Source of the DNA: Megamonas sp. UBA1799
GTDB taxonomy: Bacteria > Bacillota > Negativicutes > Selenomonadales > Selenomonadaceae
Direction: 5' to 3'
NCBI GenBank assembly: GCA_002319815.1
Contig: DCFR01000012.1
Location: 14,402 to 70,257, forward strand
DNA length: 55,856 nucleotides
Shown here: in pieces, positions 48,316 through 55,856 of the stretch
Layout: the number at the start of each line of letters is the position of its first letter
Numbering within the stretch: the stretch's first letter is position 1
Translations under genes and position numbers: made by a program
The notes under the pieces: generated by a model
The model's database searches: none
What the model saw: only the letters and a program-made list of their open reading frames with translations
Told to the model about the DNA's origin: nothing

Positions 48316-49275
48316 TTAATTAATAGCCGCAACTTCCTCTTGAAGCTGCTCAAAAATCTCCTTCACGGACAAGATCTTGCGAATACGGGAAATATATTCA
48401 CCGGTAAACACCAAGCCCGTGTCAACATCACCCTGCTGCGCCCGGATGAGCGCCCGGATAATACAAAAATTATGTTTGCAGGCCTTTAGGCAATTATCGC
48501 ACATAAGCGGCGGCACATTGCCTTCCATGATGCGCTCGGCAAACGGATTGCGCACAGCGCGGCCCGGTAAGCCGACCGGACTGTGAATGACCACAATGTC
48601 CTCCGGCGTCGATTTCAGATAAAACTCCTTCAACATCGGAGCTGAATTTGCTTCTTCACTGGCTGCGAACCGCGAACCCATTTGAACGCCATTCGCACCC
48701 ATTTTTATGAGATCAACAATGTCCTGGCCGTGCAGTACGCCGCCGGCCGCCATGACCGGAATATCGACGGCTGCGCGGATATCCGGGATAAGCTCCCGTA
48801 CGGAAGTCGAGGTGCCAAGATGCCCACCGGCCTCTTTTCCCTCCACAACAATAGCCGTAGCGCCAAGACGCTGAGATATTTTCGCTAATTTAACTGAAGA
48901 AACGATCGGAACAATTGGCGTCCCGGATTCTTTCCCCAGACCAAACATATCCCGTGAAAAACCGGCACCAGCTACTACTAGGTCGATGCCCTCGTCAATC
49001 GCGGTCTTCACGATTTCACTGAATTTCCTAGCTGCAACCATGATATTAATGCCTATAATCCCCGAAGTGAGCGAACGAGCGAGCCTGATTTCATAGCGTA
49101 ATTCAGCGTTTGTCATACCGGAAGCCGCAATAAGGCCAATGCCTCCTTGATTTGCCACTGCCGAAGCCAGCCGGGCCGTAGACAAGCGAATCGCCATGCC
49201 GCCTTGAACGATCGGTACTTTTGCAATTTTAGTGCCAATTTTCAGCTCTGGAAGCTTCAAAAATAACTCCTCCAT
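48316..49275 (-). CDS. Nitronate monooxygenase / FabK-like flavoprotein
   Basis: A 319-residue FMN-dependent TIM-barrel protein of the NPD/FabK superfamily: VPIVQGGMAIRLS near the start, GIIGINIMVA, VVAGAGFSRD, EGKEAGGHLG and AAGGVLHGQDIVDLIKMGANGV (split over residues 175-200). Unlike the FabK at 51.3 kb it has a C-terminal cysteine group CDNCLKACKHNFC (C-x2-C-x3-C-x4-C), which I recall from related Firmicute proteins and which might bind a metal or cluster. Position between acpP and fabF suggests a role linked to fatty acid synthesis, perhaps a second enoyl reductase or a nitroalkane/alkyl detoxifying enzyme. It is separated from acpP by a terminator-like hairpin. Confidence 0.85.
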   Translation of the reverse strand: MEELFLKLPELKIGTKIAKVPIVQGGMAIRLSTARLASAVANQGGIGLIAASGMTNAELRYEIRLARSLTSGIIGINIMVAARKFSEIVKTAIDEGIDLVVAGAGFSRDMFGLGKESGTPIVPIVSSVKLAKISQRLGATAIVVEGKEAGGHLGTSTSVRELIPDIRAAVDIPVMAAGGVLHGQDIVDLIKMGANGVQMGSRFAASEEANSAPMLKEFYLKSTPEDIVVIHSPVGLPGRAVRNPFAERIMEGNVPPLMCDNCLKACKHNFCIIRALIRAQQGDVDTGLVFTGEYISRIRKILSVKEIFEQLQEEVAAIN

Positions 49276-49295
49276 TCAAACTCTTACCTTTAGAA

Positions 49296-49321
49296 AGTCC
49301 CGTGAAACACTTCACGGGACT
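49296..49321 (-). terminator. Hairpin between acpP and the flavoprotein gene
   Basis: AGTCCCGTGAA and TTCACGGGACT (11 pairs, four-base loop) followed by TTCTAAAGG on the minus strand. With a short T-run it may be a partial terminator that lets some transcripts continue into fabF-rnc, leaving acpP most abundant. Confidence 0.7.
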
Positions 49322-49351
49322 TTTCTGCACAAAAGGTAAGCTGCCCAGAAC

Positions 49352-49582
49352 TTACTTGTTCTGGTCTATATAGGACACAACATCCTGCACCGTCTTAATC
49401 TTTTCGGCAGCTTCATCCGGAATTTCAATAGCAAATTCTTCCTCAAAAGCCATAATAAGCTCAACGATATCCAGGGAATCTGCACCTAAATCATCTATGA
49501 ACGTAGACTCGATGGTAACCTCATCGGCCTCAACGCCCAACTGCTCTACTACGATATCTCTAACTTTTTCAAAAGTCGACAT
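49352..49582 (-). CDS. acpP: Acyl carrier protein
   Basis: Carries growing acyl chains on 4'-phosphopantetheine. The acidic 76-residue protein has the attachment serine (Ser36) in GADSLDIVELIM. The start is the ATG at 49582, eight bases after GGAGG; a GTG three codons upstream is too close to the site. It follows fabG by about 44 bases and ends before a hairpin. Confidence 0.97.
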   Translation of the reverse strand: MSTFEKVRDIVVEQLGVEADEVTIESTFIDDLGADSLDIVELIMAFEEEFAIEIPDEAAEKIKTVQDVVSYIDQNK

Positions 49583-49625
49583 GTCGTTCACCTCCCTCCA
49601 ATAAACAGTCTATCTATTAGTTATA

Positions 49626-50369
49626 TCACATAACCATGCCGCCGTCTACCTTTAGCACCTGCCCTGTGATATAAGACGCCTGGTCGGATACAAGGAAAAG
49701 CACCGCGTCTGCGACGTTTTCCGGCTCGCCTGTTTTACCGAGCGGTATACCAGCGACCATAGCTTCTTTAACTTTGTCCGGCAGCACTGCCGTCATATCG
49801 GTGTTGATACACCCCGGCGCTACCATGTTGACCGTAATGCCGCGGCCGGCAAGTTCGCGCGCGGCCGACTTGGAAAAACCGATGACACCGGCCTTCGCCG
49901 CGCCATAGTTTGTTTGTCCGGCATTGCCGGTAATCCCGACCACCGAAGACATATTCACAATACGGCCATACCGTTTTTTCATCATAATCCGCGAAACAGC
50001 TTTCGTGCAGGAAAAGATTCCCTTGAGGTTGGTGTTGATCACCGCATCCCAGTCTTCCTCTTTCATGCGCATCAGCAGCCCGTCCCGCGTAATACCGGCA
50101 TTATTTACCAGAATATCAATCGTGCCAAAGGTGTCGGCAACCGTTTTCACCATTGTCTCCACCGCCGCACTGTCGGCAACATCTGCCTGTACCAGCAGCG
50201 CCTTGCCGCCCTTTTGCTCAATCATAGCCCGGACGTCTTCCGCCGCTTTCGCATTGCCCGCATAGTTGATGGCAACGCTGGCGCCTTCAGCAGCCAGCCG
50301 AAGGGCAATAGCCCGGCCGATCCCCCGGGAGGCTCCGGTCACTAAAGCTACCTTGCCGTCTAAAAGCAT
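49626..50369 (-). CDS. fabG: 3-oxoacyl-ACP reductase
   Basis: NADPH-dependent reduction of 3-oxoacyl-ACP. The 247-residue short-chain dehydrogenase has the nucleotide motif VTGASRGIGRAIALRL (about residues 10-25), NNAGITRDGLLMRM, Ser in NMSSVVGITGN, and Tyr/Lys in YGAAKAGVIGF, ending with ITGQVLKVDGGMVM. The ATG at 50369 comes one base after the fabD stop and uses AAGGAGG in the fabD 3' end. Confidence 0.97.
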   Translation of the reverse strand: MLLDGKVALVTGASRGIGRAIALRLAAEGASVAINYAGNAKAAEDVRAMIEQKGGKALLVQADVADSAAVETMVKTVADTFGTIDILVNNAGITRDGLLMRMKEEDWDAVINTNLKGIFSCTKAVSRIMMKKRYGRIVNMSSVVGITGNAGQTNYGAAKAGVIGFSKSAARELAGRGITVNMVAPGCINTDMTAVLPDKVKEAMVAGIPLGKTGEPENVADAVLFLVSDQASYITGQVLKVDGGMVM

Positions 50370-50370
50370 A

Positions 50371-51312
50371 TTAGCGGACCTCCTTGAAATAGTCAAGCGT
50401 TTTTTCTAAAGACGCAATATTTTCGACATTCAGGTTTTTGAGAGAACGATCGATACGCTTATTAAAGCCGCAGAGCGTCTTGCCCGGTCCGGCTTCCACA
50501 TATGTATCGGCGCCAAAAGTCTTCATGGCCGCGACACAGTCTTCCCATTTGACTGGATGATCCGCCTGAATCACCAGGTTCTGCTTAATGTCCGCTGCTT
50601 TTGTCTCCAACTCACCGGTAACATTGGCAACCACCGGAATCGACGCATCCACAATCTCCACCCGATCCAACTCAGCCGCCAGTTTTTTAGCCGCCGGAGC
50701 CATAAGCGTACTATGGAAAGGTGCGCTGACCGGCAGCATGACACATTTTGCCGCGCCGGCCGCCCGCAGCGCCTCTGCAGCCTTTTCAACTCCGACCGTA
50801 GCGCCCGCAATGACGACCTGCCCCGGGCAATTAAAGTTCACTGCCTGTACCGGCGATTCTTTCGATATCTCCGCGCAGACTTCAACAATTTTATCCCGCT
50901 CAAGACCGAGAACGGCCGCCATACCACCCTTGCCGACCGGAACCGCCTCCTGCATATAAGCGCCGCGGCGGTGAACCAGCAGCACGGCATCCTGAAACTT
51001 CAAAACGCCGGCCGCCACCAGAGCGGAATATTCGCCCAAGCTATGCCCGCCAACAATATCCGGCACTATGTCATGCTCTTTAAGCACGGCAGCCGCAATC
51101 ACGCTCACGGTAAGAATCGCCGGCTGCGTGTTGGCCGTGAGGCGCAAATCATTCTCCGGTCCCTCGAAGCACATTTTCATAATCGAATAATCCAAAGCTT
51201 CATCGGCCTCTTTAAATAAACGCTTGGCGACATCATAACGGTCAAAAAATTCTTTGCCCATGCCGACAGTCTGCGCTCCCTGTCCCGGAAATACGAATGC
51301 AATTTTATTCAT
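50371..51312 (-). CDS. fabD: Malonyl-CoA:ACP transacylase
   Basis: Loads malonyl groups on acyl carrier protein. The 313-residue enzyme has FPGQGAQTVGMGKEF at the N terminus, the nucleophile in GHSLGEYSAL (about Ser92), the SAPFHSTLM His loop, and VEAGPGKTLCGFNKRI near the end. GGGAGG precedes the ATG. It lies 24 bases after fabK. Confidence 0.97.
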   Translation of the reverse strand: MNKIAFVFPGQGAQTVGMGKEFFDRYDVAKRLFKEADEALDYSIMKMCFEGPENDLRLTANTQPAILTVSVIAAAVLKEHDIVPDIVGGHSLGEYSALVAAGVLKFQDAVLLVHRRGAYMQEAVPVGKGGMAAVLGLERDKIVEVCAEISKESPVQAVNFNCPGQVVIAGATVGVEKAAEALRAAGAAKCVMLPVSAPFHSTLMAPAAKKLAAELDRVEIVDASIPVVANVTGELETKAADIKQNLVIQADHPVKWEDCVAAMKTFGADTYVEAGPGKTLCGFNKRIDRSLKNLNVENIASLEKTLDYFKEVR

Positions 51313-51336
51313 CTGAATTCCTCCCTGCCTGAAAAA

Positions 51337-52284
51337 TCATCTGCAATCCTGCTGGATTGCCTCAATAACCGGCGCGATTCCCCGGACAATCTCCTGGATA
51401 ATCTCCGCCACCGGTTTAACCTGTTCCATCATACCGGAAATCTGGCCGATCATCACCGACCCATTATCGACATCCCCCTCGCGGGCAGCCAAACGAAGCG
51501 TTCCCAGCCCGAGCTTCTCAAGCTCATCGGCCGGAGCGCCCTGACTCTCCCGTTCCAGATAATGCCGCGTAAGCCGGTTCTGCAGTACGCGAGCCGGATG
51601 ACCGGTTGTACGCCCGGTAATGACCGTCGAACGGTCGCGGGCCTTCAAAACCAAATTTTTATAATTTTCATGGGCAATACACTCCTGCGAAACGACAAAA
51701 CGCGTCCCCATCTGCACCGCTTCAGCACCCAGCGCAAAAGCTGCCGCTACGCCGCGCGCATCGGCAATGCCGCCGGCGGCTATCACCGGGACATCAACTG
51801 CATCAACAATCTGCGGCACCAGCGCCATCGTCGTAATTTCGCCAATGTGCCCGCCGCTTTCCATACCTTCGGCAATAACGGCGTCAACGCCCGTCCGGAC
51901 CAGCCGCTTTGCCAAAGCGACCGAGGCCACAACCGGAATCACTTTACAGCCGATTTCCTTAAGCGCCGGAATATATTCGCCCGGGTTGCCGGCGCCGGTC
52001 GTCACAACCGGCACGCGCTCGTCTACAACCACCTGCATAACTTCTTTGACAAACGGCGACATCAGCATGATATTGACACCAAATGGTTTTTTCGTCGCCG
52101 CTTTTAGTTTCTGAATCTCCGCCCGCAAAACATCCGGCGGCATATGACCGGCGCCGATGATCCCCAGCCCGCCGGCGTTGGATACAGCTGCCGCCAACTC
52201 CGCAGTACCCAGCCAGGCCATGCCGCCTTGAAATATCGGGTACTTTATCTGCAACATCTTACAAACCGCATTCTCTTCAAACAT
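51337..52284 (-). CDS. fabK: Enoyl-ACP reductase II, FabK
   Basis: FMN-dependent enoyl-ACP reductase that replaces FabI in many Firmicutes and confers triclosan tolerance. The 315-residue protein has YPIFQGGMAWLGTAELAAAV near the start, GGLGIIGAGHM, FGVNIMLMSP, TTGAGNP, EGMESGGHIGE and the AAGGIADARGVAAAFALGAE region that binds FMN phosphate. No C-terminal cysteine cluster is present. The ATG shares one base with the fabH stop (TAATG), with GGAGG seven bases upstream. Confidence 0.95.
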   Translation of the reverse strand: MFEENAVCKMLQIKYPIFQGGMAWLGTAELAAAVSNAGGLGIIGAGHMPPDVLRAEIQKLKAATKKPFGVNIMLMSPFVKEVMQVVVDERVPVVTTGAGNPGEYIPALKEIGCKVIPVVASVALAKRLVRTGVDAVIAEGMESGGHIGEITTMALVPQIVDAVDVPVIAAGGIADARGVAAAFALGAEAVQMGTRFVVSQECIAHENYKNLVLKARDRSTVITGRTTGHPARVLQNRLTRHYLERESQGAPADELEKLGLGTLRLAAREGDVDNGSVMIGQISGMMEQVKPVAEIIQEIVRGIAPVIEAIQQDCR

Positions 52285-53291
52285 TATGAATCCTCCTTAG
52301 CCCATCTCAAAATACAGGATGCCCAGGTAAGCCCGGCACCGAATCCGGCAAGTGCAACGATATCGCCTCTCTTGAAGCGTCCTGCGCCCGCTGCCTCTGC
52401 GAGGGCTATAGGAATAGACGCCGCTGATACATTGCCATATTTCTCAATATTTATTATAACCTTTTCCAGCGGCATGGCAAGTCGTTTTGCTGCAGATTCA
52501 ATAATTCGTATGTTGGCCTGATGCGGAACCAGCCAATCAATAGCGCCCTTTTCCAGACCGGCATTCGCCAGAGAGCGCTGTACCGTAGCCCCCATGACAC
52601 GAACGGCAAATTTAAAAACTTCCTTACCGTTCATATGGATGCGATTCATTTTTTGCGCGATCATTTTCTCATCCACCGGATGTTTGCTGCCGCTGGATGG
52701 AATCCCCAGATAATCTGCGCCGGAGCCGTCGCTGCCGAGATCAAACCCAAGCATACCATGTTCCGGCTCAACCGGACCATATACAGCCGCCCCCGCGCCA
52801 TCGCCAAACAAGACGCAGGTATTGCGGTCCTCCCAATCGACATACTTGGAAAGCGTTTCTGCCCCAATCACCAGAATCTTCTTATAAATACCGCTGCCAA
52901 TAAACTGTGCGGCCACGGCAGATGCATACACAAAACCTGAGCACGCCGCTACCAGATCAAATGCAGCGGCATGATGCGCGCCCAGACGATCCTGCAAAAG
53001 GCAGGCCGTTGCCGGAACGATGTAGTCTGACGTCAGCGTCGCGACCAGAATAAGATCCAGTTCATCCGGATCCGTCCCGGCATCCGCCAGCGCCTTCAGC
53101 GCCGCCTGATAAGCAAGTTCCGATACCGGAACATCATCCGGCGCAATATGACGTTCCCGGATGCCCGTACGCTCAACTATCCAGGCATCATTTGTATCCA
53201 CTATTTTTTCCAGATCAAAATTAGTTAAAACCTTTTCCGGCACATAAAAACCAGTGCCGAGAATCCCGGCATTATTTCCCTTCATTATCAT
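52284..53291 (-). CDS. fabH: Beta-ketoacyl-ACP synthase III
   Basis: Starts fatty acid synthesis by condensing acyl-CoA with malonyl-ACP. The 335-residue enzyme has Cys in LVAACSGFVYA (about residue 116), His in VPHQANIRI and Asn in EKYGNVSAAS, with GDGAGAAVYG in between. The start is uncertain: ATG at 53291 (12 bases after GGAGG) or 53285 (MKGNNAGILG), both inside the 3' end of plsX. Much longer in-frame extensions into plsX are not credible. Confidence 0.96.
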   Translation of the reverse strand: MIMKGNNAGILGTGFYVPEKVLTNFDLEKIVDTNDAWIVERTGIRERHIAPDDVPVSELAYQAALKALADAGTDPDELDLILVATLTSDYIVPATACLLQDRLGAHHAAAFDLVAACSGFVYASAVAAQFIGSGIYKKILVIGAETLSKYVDWEDRNTCVLFGDGAGAAVYGPVEPEHGMLGFDLGSDGSGADYLGIPSSGSKHPVDEKMIAQKMNRIHMNGKEVFKFAVRVMGATVQRSLANAGLEKGAIDWLVPHQANIRIIESAAKRLAMPLEKVIINIEKYGNVSAASIPIALAEAAGAGRFKRGDIVALAGFGAGLTWASCILRWAKEDS

Positions 53292-54300
53292 TCTGCAGCA
53301 TTTCCTCCTTCGCCAGCGTATCCCGAATATGTCCCAATACATTGCTTTCCACAAACTCATTCGCAACCCGGATCGCACTGCAAATCGCTTTGGAATTTGA
53401 TGAGCCATGGCTGATGATGCAGCAGCCATTGACCCCGAGCAGCGGCGCGCCGCCATATTCCGCCACATCCAGGCGCTGCCCCAACTTCTTGAGCGTCGGC
53501 ATCAGCAGCAGCGCTCCTATTTTGGCAAAAATGCCATTTTCCTTAATCGTATCGCGAATCAATTTCAAAATAGTTTTAGCCAGTCCCTCGCCAAATTTCA
53601 AAACGACATTGCCGACAAAACCGTCACAAACCACCACATCGACATTTCCCTTGGGAATATCCCGGCCCTCGGCATTGCCGACAAAATTAATTGTCGTCAT
53701 ATTTTTCAGCAGCGGATACGTCAACTGCGCCTGTTCATTGCCCTTGGTCTCTTCCTCGCCAATATTCAACAATGCTACCCGCGGCTGCCGAACGCCAAAA
53801 ACCAGTTCTGAGTAAAGCGACCCCATCAGCGCGCTTTGCAAAAGATGCTTTGGTTTCGAATCAACATTGGCGCCTGAATCCAAAAGCAGAGTGGCTCCCT
53901 TTGGCGTTGGAATCGGCGTCGCAATTGAAGGACGATCAATCCCTTTGATCCGCCCGAGGATAAACTGCGCCGCCGCGACCGCAGCGCCGGTGCTGCCGGC
54001 AGAAATAACGCCGTCGCAGACACCCTCTTTCACCAGACGCGTAGCCACCACAACCGAAGAATCCTTCTTTTTGCGCACCGCCTGAACCGGATGCTCACCC
54101 ATAGCAATGACTTCGCTCGCATGATGCACTGTAATTGGCAGCTTATGCCACCCCTTATCACGATCCAGAACCTCCATTACCTTCGACTCATCGCCGACTA
54201 ACACAATCTCACAGCCATATTTCTTTGCCGCGCGAATCGCACCGAAAACAACCTGTTCCGGTGCGAAATCCCCACCCATGGCATCAACCGCTATTTTCAT
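53272..54300 (-). CDS. plsX: Phosphate acyltransferase PlsX
   Basis: Makes acyl-phosphate from acyl-ACP for phospholipid synthesis (PlsX/PlsY route). The 342-residue protein shows MKIAVDAMGGDFAPEQVV at the start, GVISAGSTGAAVAAA, LLDSGANVDSKP, LLNIGEEETKGN and VCDGFVGNVVLKFGEG. AGGGGAG precedes the ATG. It follows fapR by 42 bases, and the fapR-plsX-fab order matches Gram-positive FapR-regulated operons. Confidence 0.97.
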   Translation of the reverse strand: MKIAVDAMGGDFAPEQVVFGAIRAAKKYGCEIVLVGDESKVMEVLDRDKGWHKLPITVHHASEVIAMGEHPVQAVRKKKDSSVVVATRLVKEGVCDGVISAGSTGAAVAAAQFILGRIKGIDRPSIATPIPTPKGATLLLDSGANVDSKPKHLLQSALMGSLYSELVFGVRQPRVALLNIGEEETKGNEQAQLTYPLLKNMTTINFVGNAEGRDIPKGNVDVVVCDGFVGNVVLKFGEGLAKTILKLIRDTIKENGIFAKIGALLLMPTLKKLGQRLDVAEYGGAPLLGVNGCCIISHGSSNSKAICSAIRVANEFVESNVLGHIRDTLAKEEMLQNDNEGK

Positions 54301-54342
54301 CAGAATCTCCCCTCTATCAAAACACGGCCCCGGCCGTCCTGT

Positions 54343-54903
54343 CTACTTTTCTGTCCACGAAACCATAATGAATTTTGCCCGGAAAACTTCCTGATCCCCA
54401 TTGCGCGTCTTGACCCAGACAAAATATTTATTGCCGCGCTGCCGAACGATCTCGGCCTTGGCAACCAATTTTTCTCCGACATGTACCGGAACCTTATACT
54501 TAATATTGGCCACTCCGGTAACGGCCATCGGCGCGTCAATCACCGCCAACGCCAAAGAATTGGCCTGTGAAAACACATAATGGCCGCGAGCTACCCTGGT
54601 TTTTTCGAAAACCATGTCGTCTGTAATCCGAAGCATGGAAATACCCGAATGCCCCAGTTCCAGATCAATGAGCTCCCCCACGACCTCGCCGCTGGAAATC
54701 GCCTTCACCTTCGCCTGCGCATTTTCCGCCATGCGGCGCACGCGTTCCCGCAGTTCGGGAATGCCCATTTCCAGACGGTCCAGCCGGATCGTCTGAATAC
54801 TGACAGCCAGAAGACGAGCCAGCTCCTCATCGGTCAAAAAAGGTTGTTCCTGTATACGATCGGCCAGCAGCTGCTGCCGGATCTTCTTTTTCACTTTTGC
54901 CAT
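54343..54903 (-). CDS. fapR: Fatty acid biosynthesis repressor FapR
   Basis: Malonyl-CoA-responsive repressor of fatty acid and phospholipid genes. The 186-residue protein has an N-terminal helix-turn-helix (about residues 20-55, FLTDEELARLLAVSIQTIRLD), a linker and a C-terminal hot-dog effector domain (about 75-186, with ARGHYVFSQANSLALAVID and GEKLVAKAEIVRQRGNKYFV). The start ATG at 54903 begins MAKVKKK; ATGs up to 54918 lie close by. A FapR-type operator overlaps its own start of transcription, so it should be autoregulated and control the whole downstream operon. Confidence 0.96.
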   Translation of the reverse strand: MAKVKKKIRQQLLADRIQEQPFLTDEELARLLAVSIQTIRLDRLEMGIPELRERVRRMAENAQAKVKAISSGEVVGELIDLELGHSGISMLRITDDMVFEKTRVARGHYVFSQANSLALAVIDAPMAVTGVANIKYKVPVHVGEKLVAKAEIVRQRGNKYFVWVKTRNGDQEVFRAKFIMVSWTEK

Positions 54904-54918
54904 ATGCATCACCAACAC

Positions 54919-54937
54919 TTAGTACCTGATACTATAA
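54919..54937 (-). promoter_or_regulatory. FapR operator
   Basis: TTAGTACCTGATACTATAA on the plus strand closely matches the known FapR site (TTAGTACCTGATACTAA type, partial palindrome). It lies at about +3 to +21 of the fapR promoter, suited to block transcription when malonyl-CoA is low. Confidence 0.88.
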
Positions 54938-54953
54938 CCTGTTATAATGCTAT

Positions 54954-54982
54954 ATTATACCCACTTTGGCAAAAAAAAGCAA
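54954..54982 (-). promoter_or_regulatory. fapR operon promoter
   Basis: Minus strand: TTGCTT (54977-54982), 17-base spacer, TATAAT (54954-54959). Start of transcription near 54940, next to the FapR operator. Confidence 0.75.
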
Positions 54983-54990
54983 GCAAAAAG

Positions 54991-55017
54991 AGAGCAGGCG
55001 AAAAATTTGCCTGCTCT
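54991..55017 (-). terminator. Terminator after rpmF
   Basis: AGAGCAGGC and GCCTGCTCT (nine pairs, nine-base loop) followed by CTTTTTG on the minus strand. It separates yceD-rpmF from the fapR operon. Confidence 0.9.
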
Positions 55018-55031
55018 CCCCGGAATTTCTC

Positions 55032-55211
55032 TTACTCATCCTGTGCAATAACTGCCTTGCCATCATAATAACCGCATTCCATACATACATGATGCGGCAT
55101 CACCGGCTCGTGGCACTGCGGGCACGAAACAAAACCCGGCTTCTCAAGCTTCCAGTTCGCGCGACGCGAATCACGGCGAGCCTTCGACATTTTACGCTTT
55201 GGTACTGCCAT
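55032..55211 (-). CDS. rpmF: Ribosomal protein bL32
   Basis: A 59-residue ribosomal protein. It begins MAVPKRKMSKARRDSRRAN, the usual L32 start, and contains a zinc-binding set CPQC and CMEC, so it is the zinc form. The C terminus is AVIAQDE. GGAGG lies upstream of the ATG. It follows yceD by 36 bases, a widely conserved pair that usually precedes the plsX-fab genes, as here. Confidence 0.97.
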   Translation of the reverse strand: MAVPKRKMSKARRDSRRANWKLEKPGFVSCPQCHEPVMPHHVCMECGYYDGKAVIAQDE

Positions 55212-55247
55212 TCGGGGTACACCTCCTTAAAAAATCCACTCAAAAAG

Positions 55248-55757
55248 TTATTTTTTCAGTAAACCTTGCAGCGCGGCCAGTCTGGGGTCTGCAACAAAAC
55301 GATCGCATCCGCAATCACCCTGATTCAGATCCGCGCCGCATTTTGGGCATAGCCCGCGGCAGTCCGGCCGACAAAGATTCCTCAGCGGCTGAGCCGCCAG
55401 AATCGTATCGCGAACCAGCGCCGTAAGATCAATGACGTCGCCGTCAAAGAAATTTACCGCGCTGTTTGCTTCATCGTCAGTGCCATTCTGTTGAAAATCT
55501 TCCGCAAAATAATAACTCCGCGGAGCAACAAAATGGCCAAGACACCGGTCACAGGTAAAAGACTTTGTGCAGCGAATCAGACCTTCCAGCCGAAAACTCC
55601 GTCCGGTATTCAGAATCGTTCCTTCAACGGCAATAGCGCCATCAAAACAGCCCGAATCCGAGACCAAATCAATTTTCTCCGCTGTTGTCGTAAACACAAA
55701 CGCAAGACTCCGCCCCAGCTCGGCGCCTGACTCAGTAATACTCACTTTCATTCCCAT
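55248..55757 (-). CDS. yceD: YceD/DUF177 family protein
   Basis: A 169-residue protein of the YceD family, known from its fixed position upstream of rpmF and linked to large-subunit/23S rRNA accumulation. Features are an N-terminal beta-rich part, RCTKSFTCDRCLGHF in the middle, DLTALVRDTILAAQPLRNLC, and the cysteine-rich C-terminal CRPDCRGLCPKCGADLN, probably zinc-binding. GAGG lies ten bases before the ATG at 55757; a second ATG two codons on is possible. It has a perfect promoter just upstream. Confidence 0.92.
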   Translation of the reverse strand: MGMKVSITESGAELGRSLAFVFTTTAEKIDLVSDSGCFDGAIAVEGTILNTGRSFRLEGLIRCTKSFTCDRCLGHFVAPRSYYFAEDFQQNGTDDEANSAVNFFDGDVIDLTALVRDTILAAQPLRNLCRPDCRGLCPKCGADLNQGDCGCDRFVADPRLAALQGLLKK

Positions 55758-55776
55758 TCAGCATCAACCTCAATCT

Positions 55777-55805
55777 ATTATAGCGGCCGGGATGGTGCTT
55801 GTCAA
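55777..55805 (-). promoter_or_regulatory. yceD-rpmF promoter, consensus type
   Basis: Minus strand: TTGACA (55800-55805), 17-base spacer, TATAAT (55777-55782). Exact consensus. The remaining bases to 55856 show no feature. Confidence 0.88.
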
Positions 55806-55856
55806 GAAAATCCGCCCGACCGGCTTCAATTTTGTGATTGAGATGTGATAAAGTCT

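Noticed and set aside
53292..53468. In-frame extension of fabH upstream of 53291
   Set aside because: It lies within plsX coding sequence and resembles no FabH N terminus.
1..55856. CRISPR arrays, prophage, insertion sequences or restriction/defence genes
   Set aside because: No regularly spaced repeats, transposases, integrases, phage structural genes or defence families were found in reading the window; a repeat-finder run would confirm.

Overview
The window looks like a chromosomal segment of a diderm Firmicute, most likely of the class Negativicutes (the Veillonella / Selenomonas / Megasphaera / Acidaminococcus side). The basis is a mixture of traits. Firmicute-type genes and control elements include FapR with its operator, FabK, an LCP protein, a T-box leader, a THF riboswitch upstream of folT, GreA and CheV. 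These sit beside an RND efflux pump of the kind that needs an outer membrane. Genus cannot be fixed from the sequence alone. Nearly all genes are on the minus strand and are tightly packed, with many ATGA or TAATG overlaps, near-consensus TTGACA-17-TATAAT promoters and strong intrinsic terminators. TTG start codons are frequent.

Layout. 0.2-5.4 kb: recA-recX-guaA, lysS and greA. 5.5-11.2 kb: an operon encoding a secreted protein, a YitT membrane protein, adenine deaminase, a metallo-beta-lactamase-fold hydrolase, a cyclophilin, a GIY-YIG protein and a secreted Ntn-hydrolase. 11.3-16.3 kb: a CBS protein with an M29 aminopeptidase, then on the plus strand riboswitch-folT, an exported M48 protease and an AI-2E family permease. 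16.3-16.6 kb: tRNA-Tyr and tRNA-Met. 16.6-22.7 kb: cheV and the operon proA-(49-aa membrane protein)-nadD-yqeK-LCP-rsfS-cvfB. 22.8-26.5 kb: a ferredoxin-like protein, tRNA-Ala, a protein of unknown function and a chemoreceptor with a long leader. 27.2-31.0 kb: an XRE regulator, rfbA-rfbC-rfbB and an AT-rich DUF554 gene.

31.3-37.9 kb is the branched-chain amino acid region: T-box leader, ilvN, ilvC, a terminator that overlaps a promoter, then leuC-leuD-leuB-ilvB. 38-44.2 kb holds mutY and an RND pump (permease plus lipoprotein adaptor) divergent from a MarR regulator, with a perfect inverted repeat between them. 44.3-55.8 kb runs from yceD-rpmF through fapR-plsX-fabH-fabK-fabD-fabG-acpP, a nitronate-monooxygenase-like flavoprotein, fabF and rnc to a radical SAM protein and a second metallo-beta-lactamase-fold hydrolase. 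This is a nearly complete type II fatty-acid synthesis locus under FapR.

Most genes are housekeeping and readily recognised. No defence island, CRISPR array, prophage or insertion sequence was seen. The more interesting material is at small scale: cis-regulatory RNAs (THF riboswitch with a candidate ribosome-site-sequestering hairpin, T-box with adjacent GUC/AUC triplets, hairpins in the proA, DUF554 and chemoreceptor leaders), a promoter inside a terminator, two unannotated small ORFs, a cysteine nucleophile probably exposed by signal peptidase, and an uncharacterised protein coupled to a chemoreceptor.
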